Of a stretch of 64,000 bases of DNA, positions 51,032 to 60,649 are shown piece by piece. Positions within the stretch are counted from its first letter, which is position 1; every line of letters begins with the position of its first letter. This stretch comes from Flavobacterium sp. (GTDB lineage: Bacteria > Bacteroidota > Bacteroidia > Flavobacteriales > Flavobacteriaceae): contig JAHEZJ010000008.1 in the NCBI GenBank assembly GCA_023251135.1, positions 79,744-143,743 of the forward strand. The letters run 5' to 3'. The position numbers were made by a program, and so were the translations under genes. The notes below the pieces were generated by a model. That model made no database searches. It was not told where the DNA came from and worked only from the letters and a program-made list of their open reading frames with translations.

Positions 51032-51484
51032 ATGAGAATAGTTCTGCAAAGAGTTTCGGAAGCATCAGTAACAGTCGATCATCAAAAAGTAGCTGATATT
51101 CAAAAAGGCTTATTAATTCTGCTAGGAATTGAAGAAGCAGACAATCAGGAGGATATTGATTGGCTGGTGGGGAAAATCATTAAAATGAGAATTTTTGGAG
51201 ACGAAAATGGTGTCATGAATTGCTCGGTTCAGGATATCGACGGAGATATTATTGTCGTGAGCCAATTTACGCTTCACGCTTCTACCAAAAAAGGAAACCG
51301 CCCTTCGTATATAAAAGCTGCAAAACCAGACTTTGCCATCCCGATGTATGAGCGTTTTCTACAATCTCTGGAAAAGGAATTCAACAAAAAAGTACAGGCC
51401 GGAATTTTTGGTGCCGATATGAAAGTTAATCTCCTGAATGATGGGCCAGTAACCATTTTGATCGACAGTAAAAACAGAGATTAA
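51032..51484 (+). CDS. dtd: D-aminoacyl-tRNA deacylase
   Basis: A 150-aa homodimeric cytoplasmic enzyme that hydrolyses D-aminoacyl-tRNAs, and Gly-tRNA-Ala, as proofreading. It starts MRIVLQRVSEASVTVD. The active-site motifs are SQFTLHA near residue 78 and NDGPVTILID at the C-terminus. Full-length for the family. It lies downstream of rsgA and upstream of the DUF3857 cluster; shared transcription with either is unproven. Confidence 0.95.
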   Translation: MRIVLQRVSEASVTVDHQKVADIQKGLLILLGIEEADNQEDIDWLVGKIIKMRIFGDENGVMNCSVQDIDGDIIVVSQFTLHASTKKGNRPSYIKAAKPDFAIPMYERFLQSLEKEFNKKVQAGIFGADMKVNLLNDGPVTILIDSKNRD

Positions 51485-51549
51485 AAAAATATTAGACGAA
51501 TGTTAAGAATTTCTAAAAAAAATATATATTTGACGAAATTACTGACTAA

Positions 51550-53457
51550 ATGAAAAGCCTGGTTCTTACCTTATTTTTTTGCCTGTTTACCCTTATTTCT
51601 TCCGCTCAAAAAAGCGAATATGCTGTGGCTGCAATAGCCGATAGCCTTAAAGAAAATGCCAATGCGGTAGTTCGTTTCGATCAGATCGATATAGCGATTC
51701 TTTCGCAACGAAGCATGAATACTAAAAATCATCGGGTTGTAACCGTTTTAAACGAAAAGGGGGTCAGTGCTATACAGGCTTACGAATATTACGATAAATC
51801 AACTTCGGTTAAAAGTATTGAAGCAACAATTTATGACGCTCTTGGTAAAGAAATCAAAAGAATTAAAAGAAAAGATTTTAAAGATCAGAGTGTTGTTGGA
51901 GGAAGTACCCTGTTTTCTGACAGCCGGGTTGTATATTTAGATTATACCCCGATTTCATATCCTTTTACGGTTGAATTTAATAGCGAGGTTCAGACTTCTT
52001 CAACTGCTTTTATTCCAAGCTGGATGCCTTTAAAAGGATTTTATACCAGTACTGAAAAAGCAGTTCTCAATGTTGTCTATCCTGCTGATTTAGGATTCAA
52101 AAAGAAAGAACTTCAATTTTCAGGATTCAATATAAAGAAAACAACAGATAGCAGTACTCAGCTTTCTTATACGGCAAGTACTATTTTAGCACAGAAACAA
52201 GAAGATTATAGTCCGGCTTATAAAGATCTTTTCCCTAAAGTGATGATGGGATTAGAATATTTTCATTTGGAAGGTGTTGATGGTACCGCTACAAACTGGA
52301 CAGAATTTGGTAAATGGTATTCTGAAAAGATACTCTCCGGAACCACTGATTTACCTGAGGAAACCAAAGCTAAAATAAAAGCTATTGTCGGGGATGAAAA
52401 GGATCCGATAAAAAAAGCGAAACTGGTTTACGATTTTGTACAGAAAAAATCGAGATACGTGAGTATTCAGGTTGGGATTGGTGGCTGGAAACCCATGTTA
52501 GCTACCGATGTTGACCGCTTAGGTTATGGCGACTGTAAGGCTTTAACCAACTATACCAAAGCACTTTTACAAGCTGTAGATGTTCCGTCTTACAATACCG
52601 TTTTATACGGAGACACTTATAAAACAAACATTGAGTCTGATTTTGTTTCGATGCAGGGAAATCATATGATCTTATCGATTCCGAATGGAAATCATTATAC
52701 CTGGTTAGAATGTACAAGTCAGGATGATCCTTTCGGATATCAGGGAACCTTTACGGATGATAGAGATGTATTGGTTATTAAACCTGAAGGAGCAGAAATT
52801 GTGCGAACAAAAGTATATGCAGACGAAGGCAATACTCAAAATGAAAAAGGAAGTTATACCATTGATGAAAATGGACATTTTTCGGGAGCTATTGTCATAC
52901 ACTCAGAAGGTTCTCAATATGCTTCAAGAGTTAGAACAGAGCATTTGTCGCCAACCGAAAAAGAAGCACACTACAAAGAATACTGGGACAATATCAGTAA
53001 TCTGAAATTGGGTAAAATTACGCTGAATAATAACAAAGAAACGATACGTTTTACTGAGGATGTTCAGCTAAGCGCGTCAAATTATGCTGCGATTACGGGA
53101 AACAAAATGATGTTTGCTGTAGACGCCTTCAATCAGACTTCTGCGAATGTAAAAAGAATCCGAAACAGAAAAAATCCATTTCAAATTCAACGTGGGTATT
53201 TAGATGCTGATGAGATTGAAATTAATTTGCCTGCGGGTTATACGATTGAATTTTTACCCTCAAATTTCGAACTAAAAGGTAAGTTCGGAGCGTACAAAAC
53301 CGAAATCATCAAAAAAGAAAACAATAAACTGCTGTACAAACGTTCGCTGTTTTTGAATAAAGGGAAATATTCCAATAAAGAATACGATGACTACCGTCTT
53401 TTTATGGAGCAGGTGTCAAAAAACGATAACGCCAAAATTATATTAACCAAGAATTAA
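51550..53457 (+). CDS. DUF3857/transglutaminase-like protein, copy 1 (active site intact)
   Basis: A 635-aa exported protein with signal peptide MKSLVLTLFFCLFTLISSAQ. A DUF3857 beta-domain (residues about 40-210) leads to a transglutaminase-like domain. The catalytic Cys is visible in YGDCKALTNYTKALL near residue 326, and the His in GNHMILSI with a following acidic residue. The remaining 200 residues are a beta-rich C-terminal domain. Family members are predicted periplasmic or surface cysteine proteases or ligases; no substrate is known. It is the first of three tandem paralogues; copy 2 starts 4 bp after its stop. Confidence 0.85.
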   Translation: MKSLVLTLFFCLFTLISSAQKSEYAVAAIADSLKENANAVVRFDQIDIAILSQRSMNTKNHRVVTVLNEKGVSAIQAYEYYDKSTSVKSIEATIYDALGKEIKRIKRKDFKDQSVVGGSTLFSDSRVVYLDYTPISYPFTVEFNSEVQTSSTAFIPSWMPLKGFYTSTEKAVLNVVYPADLGFKKKELQFSGFNIKKTTDSSTQLSYTASTILAQKQEDYSPAYKDLFPKVMMGLEYFHLEGVDGTATNWTEFGKWYSEKILSGTTDLPEETKAKIKAIVGDEKDPIKKAKLVYDFVQKKSRYVSIQVGIGGWKPMLATDVDRLGYGDCKALTNYTKALLQAVDVPSYNTVLYGDTYKTNIESDFVSMQGNHMILSIPNGNHYTWLECTSQDDPFGYQGTFTDDRDVLVIKPEGAEIVRTKVYADEGNTQNEKGSYTIDENGHFSGAIVIHSEGSQYASRVRTEHLSPTEKEAHYKEYWDNISNLKLGKITLNNNKETIRFTEDVQLSASNYAAITGNKMMFAVDAFNQTSANVKRIRNRKNPFQIQRGYLDADEIEINLPAGYTIEFLPSNFELKGKFGAYKTEIIKKENNKLLYKRSLFLNKGKYSNKEYDDYRLFMEQVSKNDNAKIILTKN

Positions 53458-53461
53458 TCAA

Positions 53462-55474
53462 ATGAAATTTATTAAATTTTTTAGTTTGTTTATTGCATTG
53501 TTGTTTGTTTCGGAAGTAACAGCACAAGAATTTAAACTAGGAAAAGTATCTGTTGCCGAATTGGAAGAAAAAGTACATCCTAAAGATTCATCTGCCACAG
53601 CAGCGATATTGTACCGAAAAGGTACAGCGAGAATTGAATACGACGAAACAGAAGGTTTTGTTGTGGTAACAGAAGTCGAAACCCGAATTAAAATTTATAA
53701 AAAAGAAGGATACGACTGGGCCAATCAAAAAGTATGGTACCGTAATGAGAATGACTTTAGAGAAAAGGTGGCATTTAGTGATGCCGTTACCTACAATTTA
53801 GTTGGCGGGAAAATCGAAAAAACAAAGCTAAAGAGCGATGGAGTGTTTGATGAAGTAGTTGATAAATACAGAGCACAAAAAAAGATCACAATGCCTAATG
53901 TTAAAGAAGGTACTGTTATTGAATTTCGTTATGTTTTAAGATGTCCAAGCGATCGAATTATCAGGGAGTGGGATTTTCAATCCAGTGTTCCTGTAAATTA
54001 TTCAGAGTTTACAACCTACATTCCGGAGTATTATGTGTTTAATCCTAGACAAAAAGGATATATTTTTCCTAAAGTAACTGTAGAGAAAAATTTAAAGACG
54101 ATCACTTTTACGAGTAAAGAAAGAAATGGATGGATGAACAGTTCGACATCATTTTCTACGGATAAACTGGATTATACCGAAGTAAAAACAATTTATGTGG
54201 CGAAAGATTTTCCGGCTATGAAAGAGGAAGCTTTTGTAAACAATATTGATAATTATACATCGAGTATTCAGCATGAATTATCGATGACTAAATTTCCGCG
54301 TTCCGAGTATAAAATGTATTCGGTGGATTGGAATGCAGTTGTGAAAACGATTTACGATTACAAGGATTTTGGTGCCGAATTAAATAAGACAGGGTATTTT
54401 GAAGAAGATTTGAAAAAGAAACTGGAGGGAAAAAATACAACTGACGAAAAAATTGTAGCTGTTCTGGATCATGTAAAAGGAAGTGTAAAATGGAACGATT
54501 ATGTGGGGTATTACGCTGAAAACGGAGTTAAAAAGGCCTATAAAGAAAAGACAGGAAATACTGCCGACATTAATTTGATGTTAACCGCTATGTTGCGCTA
54601 CGCTGGATTAACTGCAAATCCGGTTTTGGTTAGTACACGTTCAAACGGGATTTCACTTTTTCCAAACAGAACCGCTTTTAATTATGTAATCGCAGCAGTG
54701 GAGACTCCGGAAGGGAATATTTTACTAGATGCTTCTGATAAGTTTTCAACTCCGGGTGTTTTACCACTAAGAGCCTTAAACTGGTACGGTCGACTGATTC
54801 GTAAAGACGGAACTTCTGAAGAGGTAGATTTAATGCCTAAGAAAACATCAAACGATATTGTTTTTATGAACTTTAGTGTTGATCCGGAAGGCAAGGTCAC
54901 AGGAAAAACCAGAAGACAATGTACTGATTACAATGCGATGATTACAAGAGCTAATATTTCGGGTCTGAAAGAAGAGGAATACTTAGAAAAACTGGAGAAT
55001 TCAAACAACAAAATTGAAATCAGTGAGTATTCAAAAACAAATGAAAAAGATATTTTGTTGCCGATAATTGAAACGTATTCTTTTACAGGAAGTAATTTGT
55101 GTGAAGTAATAGGTGGAAAGATATATGTGAGCCCAATGTTGTTTTTTGCCAATGACAAGAATCCATTTAAACAGGAAGTGAGAGAATATCCGGTAGATTT
55201 TGGTTTCCCATTTATGGATAAATACAATATTACACTTCAAATTCCGGAAGGTTTTACAGCAGAAACAGTACCTGTACCTGTAGTTTTTAATATGGAAGAT
55301 AATTTAGGAAGCTTTAAATTTAATATTGCTGCAAACGATAATCTTTTACAAATCACTATTCAGCATCAAATCAATGCCGCAATCGTTACGACGGAGCAAT
55401 ATGAAATGTTAAAAGAATATTACAAAGGAATGATCGCGAAAGAAACGGAGAAAATTGTTTTAAAAAGAATATAA
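53462..55474 (+). CDS. DUF3857/transglutaminase-like protein, copy 2 (catalytic residues lost)
   Basis: A 670-aa exported paralogue of the preceding gene with signal FFSLFIALLFVSEVTAQ. DUF3857 occupies the first 250 residues, then the transglutaminase-like fold. At the position of the catalytic Cys in copy 1 (GDCKALT) it has GNTADIN, and the catalytic-His position reads FNYVIAAV. Both residues are therefore replaced (Cys to Thr, His to Tyr) by my hand alignment, suggesting a binding and not enzymatic role. About 45% like copy 3 by eye, which starts 2 bp after its stop; the three must be co-translated. Confidence 0.85.
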   Translation: MKFIKFFSLFIALLFVSEVTAQEFKLGKVSVAELEEKVHPKDSSATAAILYRKGTARIEYDETEGFVVVTEVETRIKIYKKEGYDWANQKVWYRNENDFREKVAFSDAVTYNLVGGKIEKTKLKSDGVFDEVVDKYRAQKKITMPNVKEGTVIEFRYVLRCPSDRIIREWDFQSSVPVNYSEFTTYIPEYYVFNPRQKGYIFPKVTVEKNLKTITFTSKERNGWMNSSTSFSTDKLDYTEVKTIYVAKDFPAMKEEAFVNNIDNYTSSIQHELSMTKFPRSEYKMYSVDWNAVVKTIYDYKDFGAELNKTGYFEEDLKKKLEGKNTTDEKIVAVLDHVKGSVKWNDYVGYYAENGVKKAYKEKTGNTADINLMLTAMLRYAGLTANPVLVSTRSNGISLFPNRTAFNYVIAAVETPEGNILLDASDKFSTPGVLPLRALNWYGRLIRKDGTSEEVDLMPKKTSNDIVFMNFSVDPEGKVTGKTRRQCTDYNAMITRANISGLKEEEYLEKLENSNNKIEISEYSKTNEKDILLPIIETYSFTGSNLCEVIGGKIYVSPMLFFANDKNPFKQEVREYPVDFGFPFMDKYNITLQIPEGFTAETVPVPVVFNMEDNLGSFKFNIAANDNLLQITIQHQINAAIVTTEQYEMLKEYYKGMIAKETEKIVLKRI

Positions 55475-55476
55475 AA

Positions 55477-57468
55477 ATGAAGTTTGAAAAATTAGTAATA
55501 GTTTTTCTTTTGTTTTTTGGAGTTTTAAAAGTTAAAGCTCAAAATTATGAGCTTGGAAAAGTAACTATTGCTGAATTAAAAGAAAAAACAAATCCAAAGG
55601 ATACAGCAGCAGCAGCGACAATTTTGTTTAAAAAAGCGAGAACTTTTTTTACCTACAATAAAGACAAAGGGTTTACAGCAAATCATGTGTATGAATTTAA
55701 AATTAAAATTTACAAAAGAGAAGGATTAAAGTGGGCTGATCAGAAGGTTCGGTTTTATATTGGTTATGAAAGTCTAGGCGATGATAAATTAGAGTTTTCG
55801 AATGCTATAACATATAATCTGGAAAACGGATCGATTGTAAAAACAAAACTAGACAATCAAGGAAGTTTCAAGAAAAAAGTAAATCAATTTTGGAATGAAA
55901 AAACGATAACATTACCCAACGTAAAAGTGGGTTCTATTATTGAATATAAATATATTCTCAAATCTGAAAATATTGTCAGATTGCCCGATTTTGATTTTCA
56001 GTATGAAATTCCGGTATCTTATTTTGAGTATAAAACAGATATTCCCGAATATTATATTTATAAACCTATTTTGATCGGAAATCATAAAGTCGAAAGAGGG
56101 GCAAAATTTATAAACGAAAGTCAGAATTTTAATGATGATTATAATAGATCAGCCGTGCTTTCGTACAATCAAATTAGTGCTTTTTATATGGGTAAGGATA
56201 TTCCGGCTTTAACAGATGAACCTTATGTAGATAATATCGATAATTATAGAGGTTCCATTCAACATGAGTTAGAAAGAGTACGTTATCCGGATCAACCTGT
56301 AAAAGATTATGCATTAACATGGGAAGGTGTCACGACTACAATTTTTAAAGATAAAAGCTTCGGGAAAGAACTAAATGAAAAGAACTTTTTATTAGAAGAT
56401 GTTAAACGATTACTAACCAATGTCGAGTCGCCAAATGAAAGACTGAATATCATTTTTAAATTTGTTCAGAGTAAAATGAACTGGAATGAAAAAAATGATT
56501 ATTATACAGATAAAGGGATTGTTAAAGCATATGCAGATCAAACCGGAAACGTAGCCGAGATCAATTTTATTTTAATTAATATGTTGAAATTGGCAGGGAT
56601 AGATGTAAATCCTGTTTTGATAAGTACAACAGAAAACGGTGTGCCGGTTTATCCTACAAGAACAGGTTTTAATTATGTTATTGCCGCTGCTGAAATCGAT
56701 GGGAAACAAATCCTTTTAGATGCAACCAACAAATTTACTTATCCGGGAATTTTGCCTTTAAATGTTTTAAACTGGCGAGGAAGATTGATTAAGGATGATG
56801 GAACTTCAGAAGAAATAAATTTAGTGCCAACCAATGCTTCAAGATATTTTTCGAATATTTTGGTTAAAATTGACAATCAGGGTAAAATCGAAGGTAAAAT
56901 CAGAATTCAAAGATCAGATTATGAAGCCTATCGATTTAGAATTGAAAATGCTAATAAAACTGAAGAGAGTTATCTTGAAAAATTGGAAAGTCAATTAGGA
57001 GATTTGAGCATATCAGATTATAAAATTGAGAACAGAAGAGCTAATTTTTCGGAGCCGGTTATAGAAACTTTTTCCTTAGTTTCAGATAATAGAATTGAAA
57101 TTATTGGAGGTAAGATTTTTATAAATCCCTTGTTATTTTTTACCAGAACAAAAAATCCGTTTAATCAGGAAGTGCGTCAAATGCCGGTTTGTTTTGGGTA
57201 TCCAACTCATGAAAAATTCAATTTAAGTATAGAAATTCCAGAAGGTTATGTTGTAGAATCATTGCCAATGCCGGTTAGAATTTCATCTGAAGATAAAGAG
57301 ATTGTTTATTCTTTAAATATTGTTAACGACGGAAACAAAGTTCAAATAAGTAGTTCAAAAGAAATTAACAATACTATTTTTGCAGTAGATCATTATAACG
57401 GATTAAAAGACTTTTTTAGTAAAATGATCTTAAGTCAAAACGAAAAAATTGTTCTTAAAAAAATATAA
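55477..57468 (+). CDS. DUF3857/transglutaminase-like protein, copy 3 (catalytic residues lost)
   Basis: A 663-aa exported paralogue with signal KLVIVFLLFFGVLKVKAQ. It is collinear with copy 2 along the whole length (YELGKVTIAELKEKTNPKD against FKLGKVSVAELEEKVHPKD). The catalytic Cys position reads GNVAEIN (Val) and the His position FNYVIAAA (Tyr), so it too should be catalytically inactive. It starts 2 bp after copy 2 and is followed after 2 bp by the MazG-like gene. Function unknown; probably a structural or binding partner of copy 1. Confidence 0.85.
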   Translation: MKFEKLVIVFLLFFGVLKVKAQNYELGKVTIAELKEKTNPKDTAAAATILFKKARTFFTYNKDKGFTANHVYEFKIKIYKREGLKWADQKVRFYIGYESLGDDKLEFSNAITYNLENGSIVKTKLDNQGSFKKKVNQFWNEKTITLPNVKVGSIIEYKYILKSENIVRLPDFDFQYEIPVSYFEYKTDIPEYYIYKPILIGNHKVERGAKFINESQNFNDDYNRSAVLSYNQISAFYMGKDIPALTDEPYVDNIDNYRGSIQHELERVRYPDQPVKDYALTWEGVTTTIFKDKSFGKELNEKNFLLEDVKRLLTNVESPNERLNIIFKFVQSKMNWNEKNDYYTDKGIVKAYADQTGNVAEINFILINMLKLAGIDVNPVLISTTENGVPVYPTRTGFNYVIAAAEIDGKQILLDATNKFTYPGILPLNVLNWRGRLIKDDGTSEEINLVPTNASRYFSNILVKIDNQGKIEGKIRIQRSDYEAYRFRIENANKTEESYLEKLESQLGDLSISDYKIENRRANFSEPVIETFSLVSDNRIEIIGGKIFINPLLFFTRTKNPFNQEVRQMPVCFGYPTHEKFNLSIEIPEGYVVESLPMPVRISSEDKEIVYSLNIVNDGNKVQISSSKEINNTIFAVDHYNGLKDFFSKMILSQNEKIVLKKI

Positions 57469-57470
57469 CT

Positions 57471-57797
57471 ATGGATTTGAAAAATGCACAACTTGATGTC
57501 GATACCTGGATTAAAGAGCATGGTGTTCGTTATTTTAACGAATTAACCAATATGGCACAACTTACAGAAGAAGTAGGCGAGGTTGCTCGAATTATTGCAC
57601 GCAGGTACGGAGAACAATCGGAAAAAGAAAGTGATAAAAATAAAGACCTGGGCGAAGAATTGGCCGATGTTGTTTTTGTAGTGCTCTGTCTGGCGAATCA
57701 AACCGGAATAGATTTACAAGCTGCTTTTGATAAAAAAATGGATTTAAAGTCAGTTCGTGATAAGGATCGTCATAAAAACAACGATAAATTAAAATAA
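57471..57797 (+). CDS. MazG-like nucleotide pyrophosphohydrolase
   Basis: A 108-aa all-alpha NTP pyrophosphatase of the MazG type. The metal-binding motif EEVGEVARIIARRYGEQ is at residues about 28-44, and EELADVVFVVLCLANQTGIDL gives the second acidic pair. Small single-domain members clear non-canonical or excess (d)NTPs. It begins 2 bp after the third DUF3857 gene, so it is probably at the end of that transcript despite an unrelated function. aroA has its own promoter just downstream. Confidence 0.9.
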   Translation: MDLKNAQLDVDTWIKEHGVRYFNELTNMAQLTEEVGEVARIIARRYGEQSEKESDKNKDLGEELADVVFVVLCLANQTGIDLQAAFDKKMDLKSVRDKDRHKNNDKLK

Positions 57798-57818
57798 TGT
57801 GATAAGTCACGGCAAAGT

Positions 57819-57849
57819 TTTGGTGTGTCCTTTATTTAAAATAAATTTG
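57819..57849 (+). promoter_or_regulatory. aroA promoter
   Basis: TTTG (57819-57822), 19 bp, TAAATTTG (57842-57849): both elements match the Bacteroidota consensus exactly at standard spacing. The expected start is near 57856, about 21 nt before the aroA ATG. Confidence 0.82.
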
Positions 57850-57876
57850 CAAAAACGCATCATTTAATTACCTATA

Positions 57877-59100
57877 ATGAATTTACTACTCCATACAACT
57901 CAACATAATTTACAAGGACAAATTGCAGTAACAGGATCAAAAAGCGAAACCAACCGGTTATTGTTGTTAAAAGCATTGTTTCCAAATATTACTTTGGCCA
58001 ATACTTCCAACTCTGATGACAGCGAGGTCATGCAAAAAGCACTGATTGGTCATGATGAAATTATAGACATTCACCATGCAGGAACGGCAATGCGTTTTTT
58101 AACGGCCTATTTTGCAGTAAATGAAGGTAGAGAAGTAGTGATGACAGGTTCCAGCAGAATGCAGGAGCGTCCGATAAAGATTCTGGTAGAAGCTTTGGAA
58201 CAATTGGGTGTTGAAATCTCTTATGAAAAAGCAGCAGGTTATCCTCCAATTCGTATCAAAGGAAAAAAAGTAACCGCTTCAAAAGTAACTTTGGCCGCCA
58301 ATGTAAGTAGTCAGTATATTTCGGCACTTTTATTAGTGGCGTCAAAATTGGAGAATGGTCTCGAATTGACATTAGAAGGGGAGATCACTTCAATTCCATA
58401 TATCAAAATGACTTTGGCTTTGCTAAACGATTTAGATATTCAAACGAGTTTTGAAGGAAATGTGATTAAAGTATATCCAAAAGCTCAAGTAGTATCTAAA
58501 GAAATGGTAGTAGAATCGGATTGGAGTTCGGCTTCGTACTTCTTTAGTTTAGTAGCCCTGGCTGACACCGCTTCGATAACTTTAAGCAGTTATAAAGAAA
58601 ATAGTTTACAGGGGGATTCTGAATTAGTGTCACTTTATGAAAAATTGGGAGTGAAAACGACCTTTCAGGACAATAAAATGACGCTGGTAAAACAGGAGAA
58701 TTTTAAATTTGAAACCGTAAATTTTGAATTAAACAATACGCCCGATATCGCACAGACCATCGTAGTAACTTGTTTAGGATTAGGAATTGGCTGTCATTTA
58801 ACAGGTCTTCATACCTTGAAAATTAAAGAAACAGACCGATTGGAAGCGTTGCGAGTGGAACTTACCAAATTAGGAGCTGAGATTTCAGTAACGAACGACA
58901 GTTTGACTTTGACGGCATCAGAAAACATTAACCACAATGTGAAAATTGCGACTTACAACGATCACCGTATGGCGATGGCATTTGCACCATTGGCTTTAAA
59001 AGTGCCCATTATTATTGAGGACGCCGAAGTAGTTTCAAAATCGTATCCTGATTTCTGGAATGACTTGAAAGCATTAGCCTTTGAAATTGAGACACTATAA
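57877..59100 (+). CDS. aroA: 3-phosphoshikimate 1-carboxyvinyltransferase (EPSP synthase)
   Basis: A 407-aa enzyme that adds enolpyruvate from PEP to shikimate-3-phosphate, the sixth shikimate step. Signatures are VTGSKSETNRLLLLKAL at the N-terminus, HAGTAMRFLTAYFAV, KIKETDRLEALRVEL and TYNDHRMAMAFAPLA. The N-terminal motif has SKSETNR where the usual wording is SKS(I/L)TNR. It is slightly shorter than the 420-430 aa of many homologues. It has its own promoter and a terminator 36 bp downstream. Confidence 0.94.
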   Translation: MNLLLHTTQHNLQGQIAVTGSKSETNRLLLLKALFPNITLANTSNSDDSEVMQKALIGHDEIIDIHHAGTAMRFLTAYFAVNEGREVVMTGSSRMQERPIKILVEALEQLGVEISYEKAAGYPPIRIKGKKVTASKVTLAANVSSQYISALLLVASKLENGLELTLEGEITSIPYIKMTLALLNDLDIQTSFEGNVIKVYPKAQVVSKEMVVESDWSSASYFFSLVALADTASITLSSYKENSLQGDSELVSLYEKLGVKTTFQDNKMTLVKQENFKFETVNFELNNTPDIAQTIVVTCLGLGIGCHLTGLHTLKIKETDRLEALRVELTKLGAEISVTNDSLTLTASENINHNVKIATYNDHRMAMAFAPLALKVPIIIEDAEVVSKSYPDFWNDLKALAFEIETL

Positions 59101-59135
59101 AAAATAAGAGTTCTTTTAAGAGCTGAACAAAATAG

Positions 59136-59168
59136 AAAAAACCTCCGGTTCAAATCGGAGGTTTTTTT
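59136..59168 (+). terminator. aroA terminator
   Basis: AAAAAACCTCCG (59136-59147) pairs with CGGAGGTTTTTT (59156-59167) around the loop GTTCAAAT, with a T-tract following. The rest of the 333-bp aroA-queA gap holds only the queA promoter. Confidence 0.9.
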
Positions 59169-59338
59169 GTGCAATTATTTTTTCGATTTTGACCATTAAA
59201 ATCGGTGTCGATTTTTCAGGAACGGGGATTAAAGTCACTTTGATTTGCACTATAGTTAAAAAAAAGATAAAACTTTCATTTTTAAGCAACTCAAAGTATC
59301 CGTAAACCAACGACTTTTGAAAATAAACAGCAAAACAC

Positions 59339-59370
59339 TTGACAACGCCTATCTCACAATCGTATATTTG
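59339..59370 (+). promoter_or_regulatory. queA promoter
   Basis: TTG (59339-59341), 21 bp, TATATTTG (59363-59370), an exact -7 element. It predicts a start near 59377 and a leader of about 57 nt before queA. Confidence 0.8.
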
Positions 59371-59433
59371 CACACGATTTATAATTTTAGATAAAAAATC
59401 TAAAATCTACACTCTAAAATCAGCAATGTCAAT

Positions 59434-60483
59434 ATGAAATTATCACATTTTCAATTTAATTTACCAAAAGAACTTTTAGCGGAATTTCCAGCAGAAAACA
59501 GAGATGAGTCTCGTTTAATGGTAATCGATCGTCAAAAACAAACTATAGAGCACAAAATGTTCAAAGATGTTATCAATTATTTTGATGACGGAGACGTTTT
59601 GATCCTTAACAATACTAAAGTTTTCCCGGCTCGTTTGTACGGAAACAAAGAAAAAACAGGAGCAAGAATTGAAGTTTTCTTATTAAGAGAATTAAATTCA
59701 GAGCAACGTCTTTGGGACGTTTTGGTTGATCCGGCCCGTAAAATCAGAATTGGTAATAAACTTTATTTTGGTGACGACGATTCGTTAGTGGCTGAGGTAA
59801 TCGACAACACTACTTCTCGTGGTAGAACTTTACGTTTCTTATACGATGGGTCTTATGAAGAATTCAGAAATAAATTGACAGAACTTGGAGAAACTCCAAT
59901 TCCTAAATACATCAACAGAGAAGTAACTGCTGAAGATGCTGAAAGATACCAAACAATTTATGCAAAAGAAGAAGGAGCGGTAGCAGCACCAACTGCTGGT
60001 TTACACTTCTCAAAACACCTTTTGAAAAAATTAGAAATTAAAGGAGTAAACTTTGCAGAAGTAACACTTCACGTAGGTTTAGGAACTTTTAATCCGGTTG
60101 AGGTTGAAGATTTATCAAAACACAAAATGGATTCTGAGGAATTAATCATCAGACAAGAAGCTTGTGATATCGTAAATGCTGCAAAAGCTGGAAGAAAACG
60201 TATTTGTGCTGTTGGAACAACTTCAATGCGTGCCATCGAAAGTTCGGTTTCTTCTCAAAATACTTTAAATCCTTACGAAGGATGGACGAATAAATTTATT
60301 TTTCCTCCTCACGATTTTAGTATTGCAAACTGTATGATTACAAACTTCCACACACCAAAATCAACATTATTAATGATGATTTCTGCTTTCTGTGGTCACG
60401 ATTTGATGAAAAGAGCTTACGAAGAAGCAATCAAAGAAGAATACAAATTCTATTCTTACGGAGATGCGATGTTAATTCTTTAA
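59434..60483 (+). CDS. queA: S-adenosylmethionine:tRNA ribosyltransferase-isomerase
   Basis: A 349-aa enzyme that transfers the ribosyl moiety of SAM to preQ1-tRNA, forming epoxyqueuosine in the tRNA wobble position. [20 protein letters not shown] at the N-terminus, [25 protein letters not shown] and [25 protein letters not shown] are QueA signatures. Full-length. Its codon use looks more biased toward AAA, GAA and TTC than that of neighbours, as in well-expressed genes. It is a single gene between its own promoter and a CCCGACA-type terminator. Confidence 0.95.
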   Translation: MKLSHFQFNLPKELLAEFPAENRDESRLMVIDRQKQTIEHKMFKDVINYFDDGDVLILNNTKVFPARLYGNKEKTGARIEVFLLRELNSEQRLWDVLVDPARKIRIGNKLYFGDDDSLVAEVIDNTTSRGRTLRFLYDGSYEEFRNKLTELGETPIPKYINREVTAEDAERYQTIYAKEEGAVAAPTAGLHFSKHLLKKLEIKGVNFAEVTLHVGLGTFNPVEVEDLSKHKMDSEELIIRQEACDIVNAAKAGRKRICAVGTTSMRAIESSVSSQNTLNPYEGWTNKFIFPPHDFSIANCMITNFHTPKSTLLMMISAFCGHDLMKRAYEEAIKEEYKFYSYGDAMLIL

Positions 60484-60505
60484 TTAGAATTTATCTTATA
60501 AACAG

Positions 60506-60536
60506 ACCCGACAGTTTTTTAAACTTGTCGGGTTTT
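60506..60536 (+). terminator. queA terminator
   Basis: ACCCGACA (60506-60513) with TGTCGGGT (60526-60533) followed by TTT. The stem is the same as in both hairpins after fbp. Confidence 0.85.
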
Positions 60537-60549
60537 CTATTTTATAATG

Positions 60550-60605
60550 GTTTCAAGTTTCAAGTTTCAGGTTCTGTTGGTAACTTGAAACCTGAAACTT
60601 GAAAC
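60550..60605. repeat. Inverted pair of 7-bp-period arrays (GTTTCAA family)
   Basis: GTTTCAA, GTTTCAA, GTTTCAG, GTT on the left (60550-60573) and ACTTGAA, ACCTGAA, ACTTGAA, AC on the right (60583-60605) form an inverted pair around a short loop. It sits between queA and kynU. The 7-bp register is strict while the letters drift. Confidence 0.65.
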
Positions 60606-60649
60606 AAAATAAACAATTTTTGTTATTTTTACGATTCAAAACAAACGCA

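Noticed and set aside
59136-59168. A T-loop-like GGTTCAAATC suggesting a tRNA 3' half
   Set aside because: It is the loop and stem of the aroA terminator; no acceptor, D or anticodon arms can be drawn.
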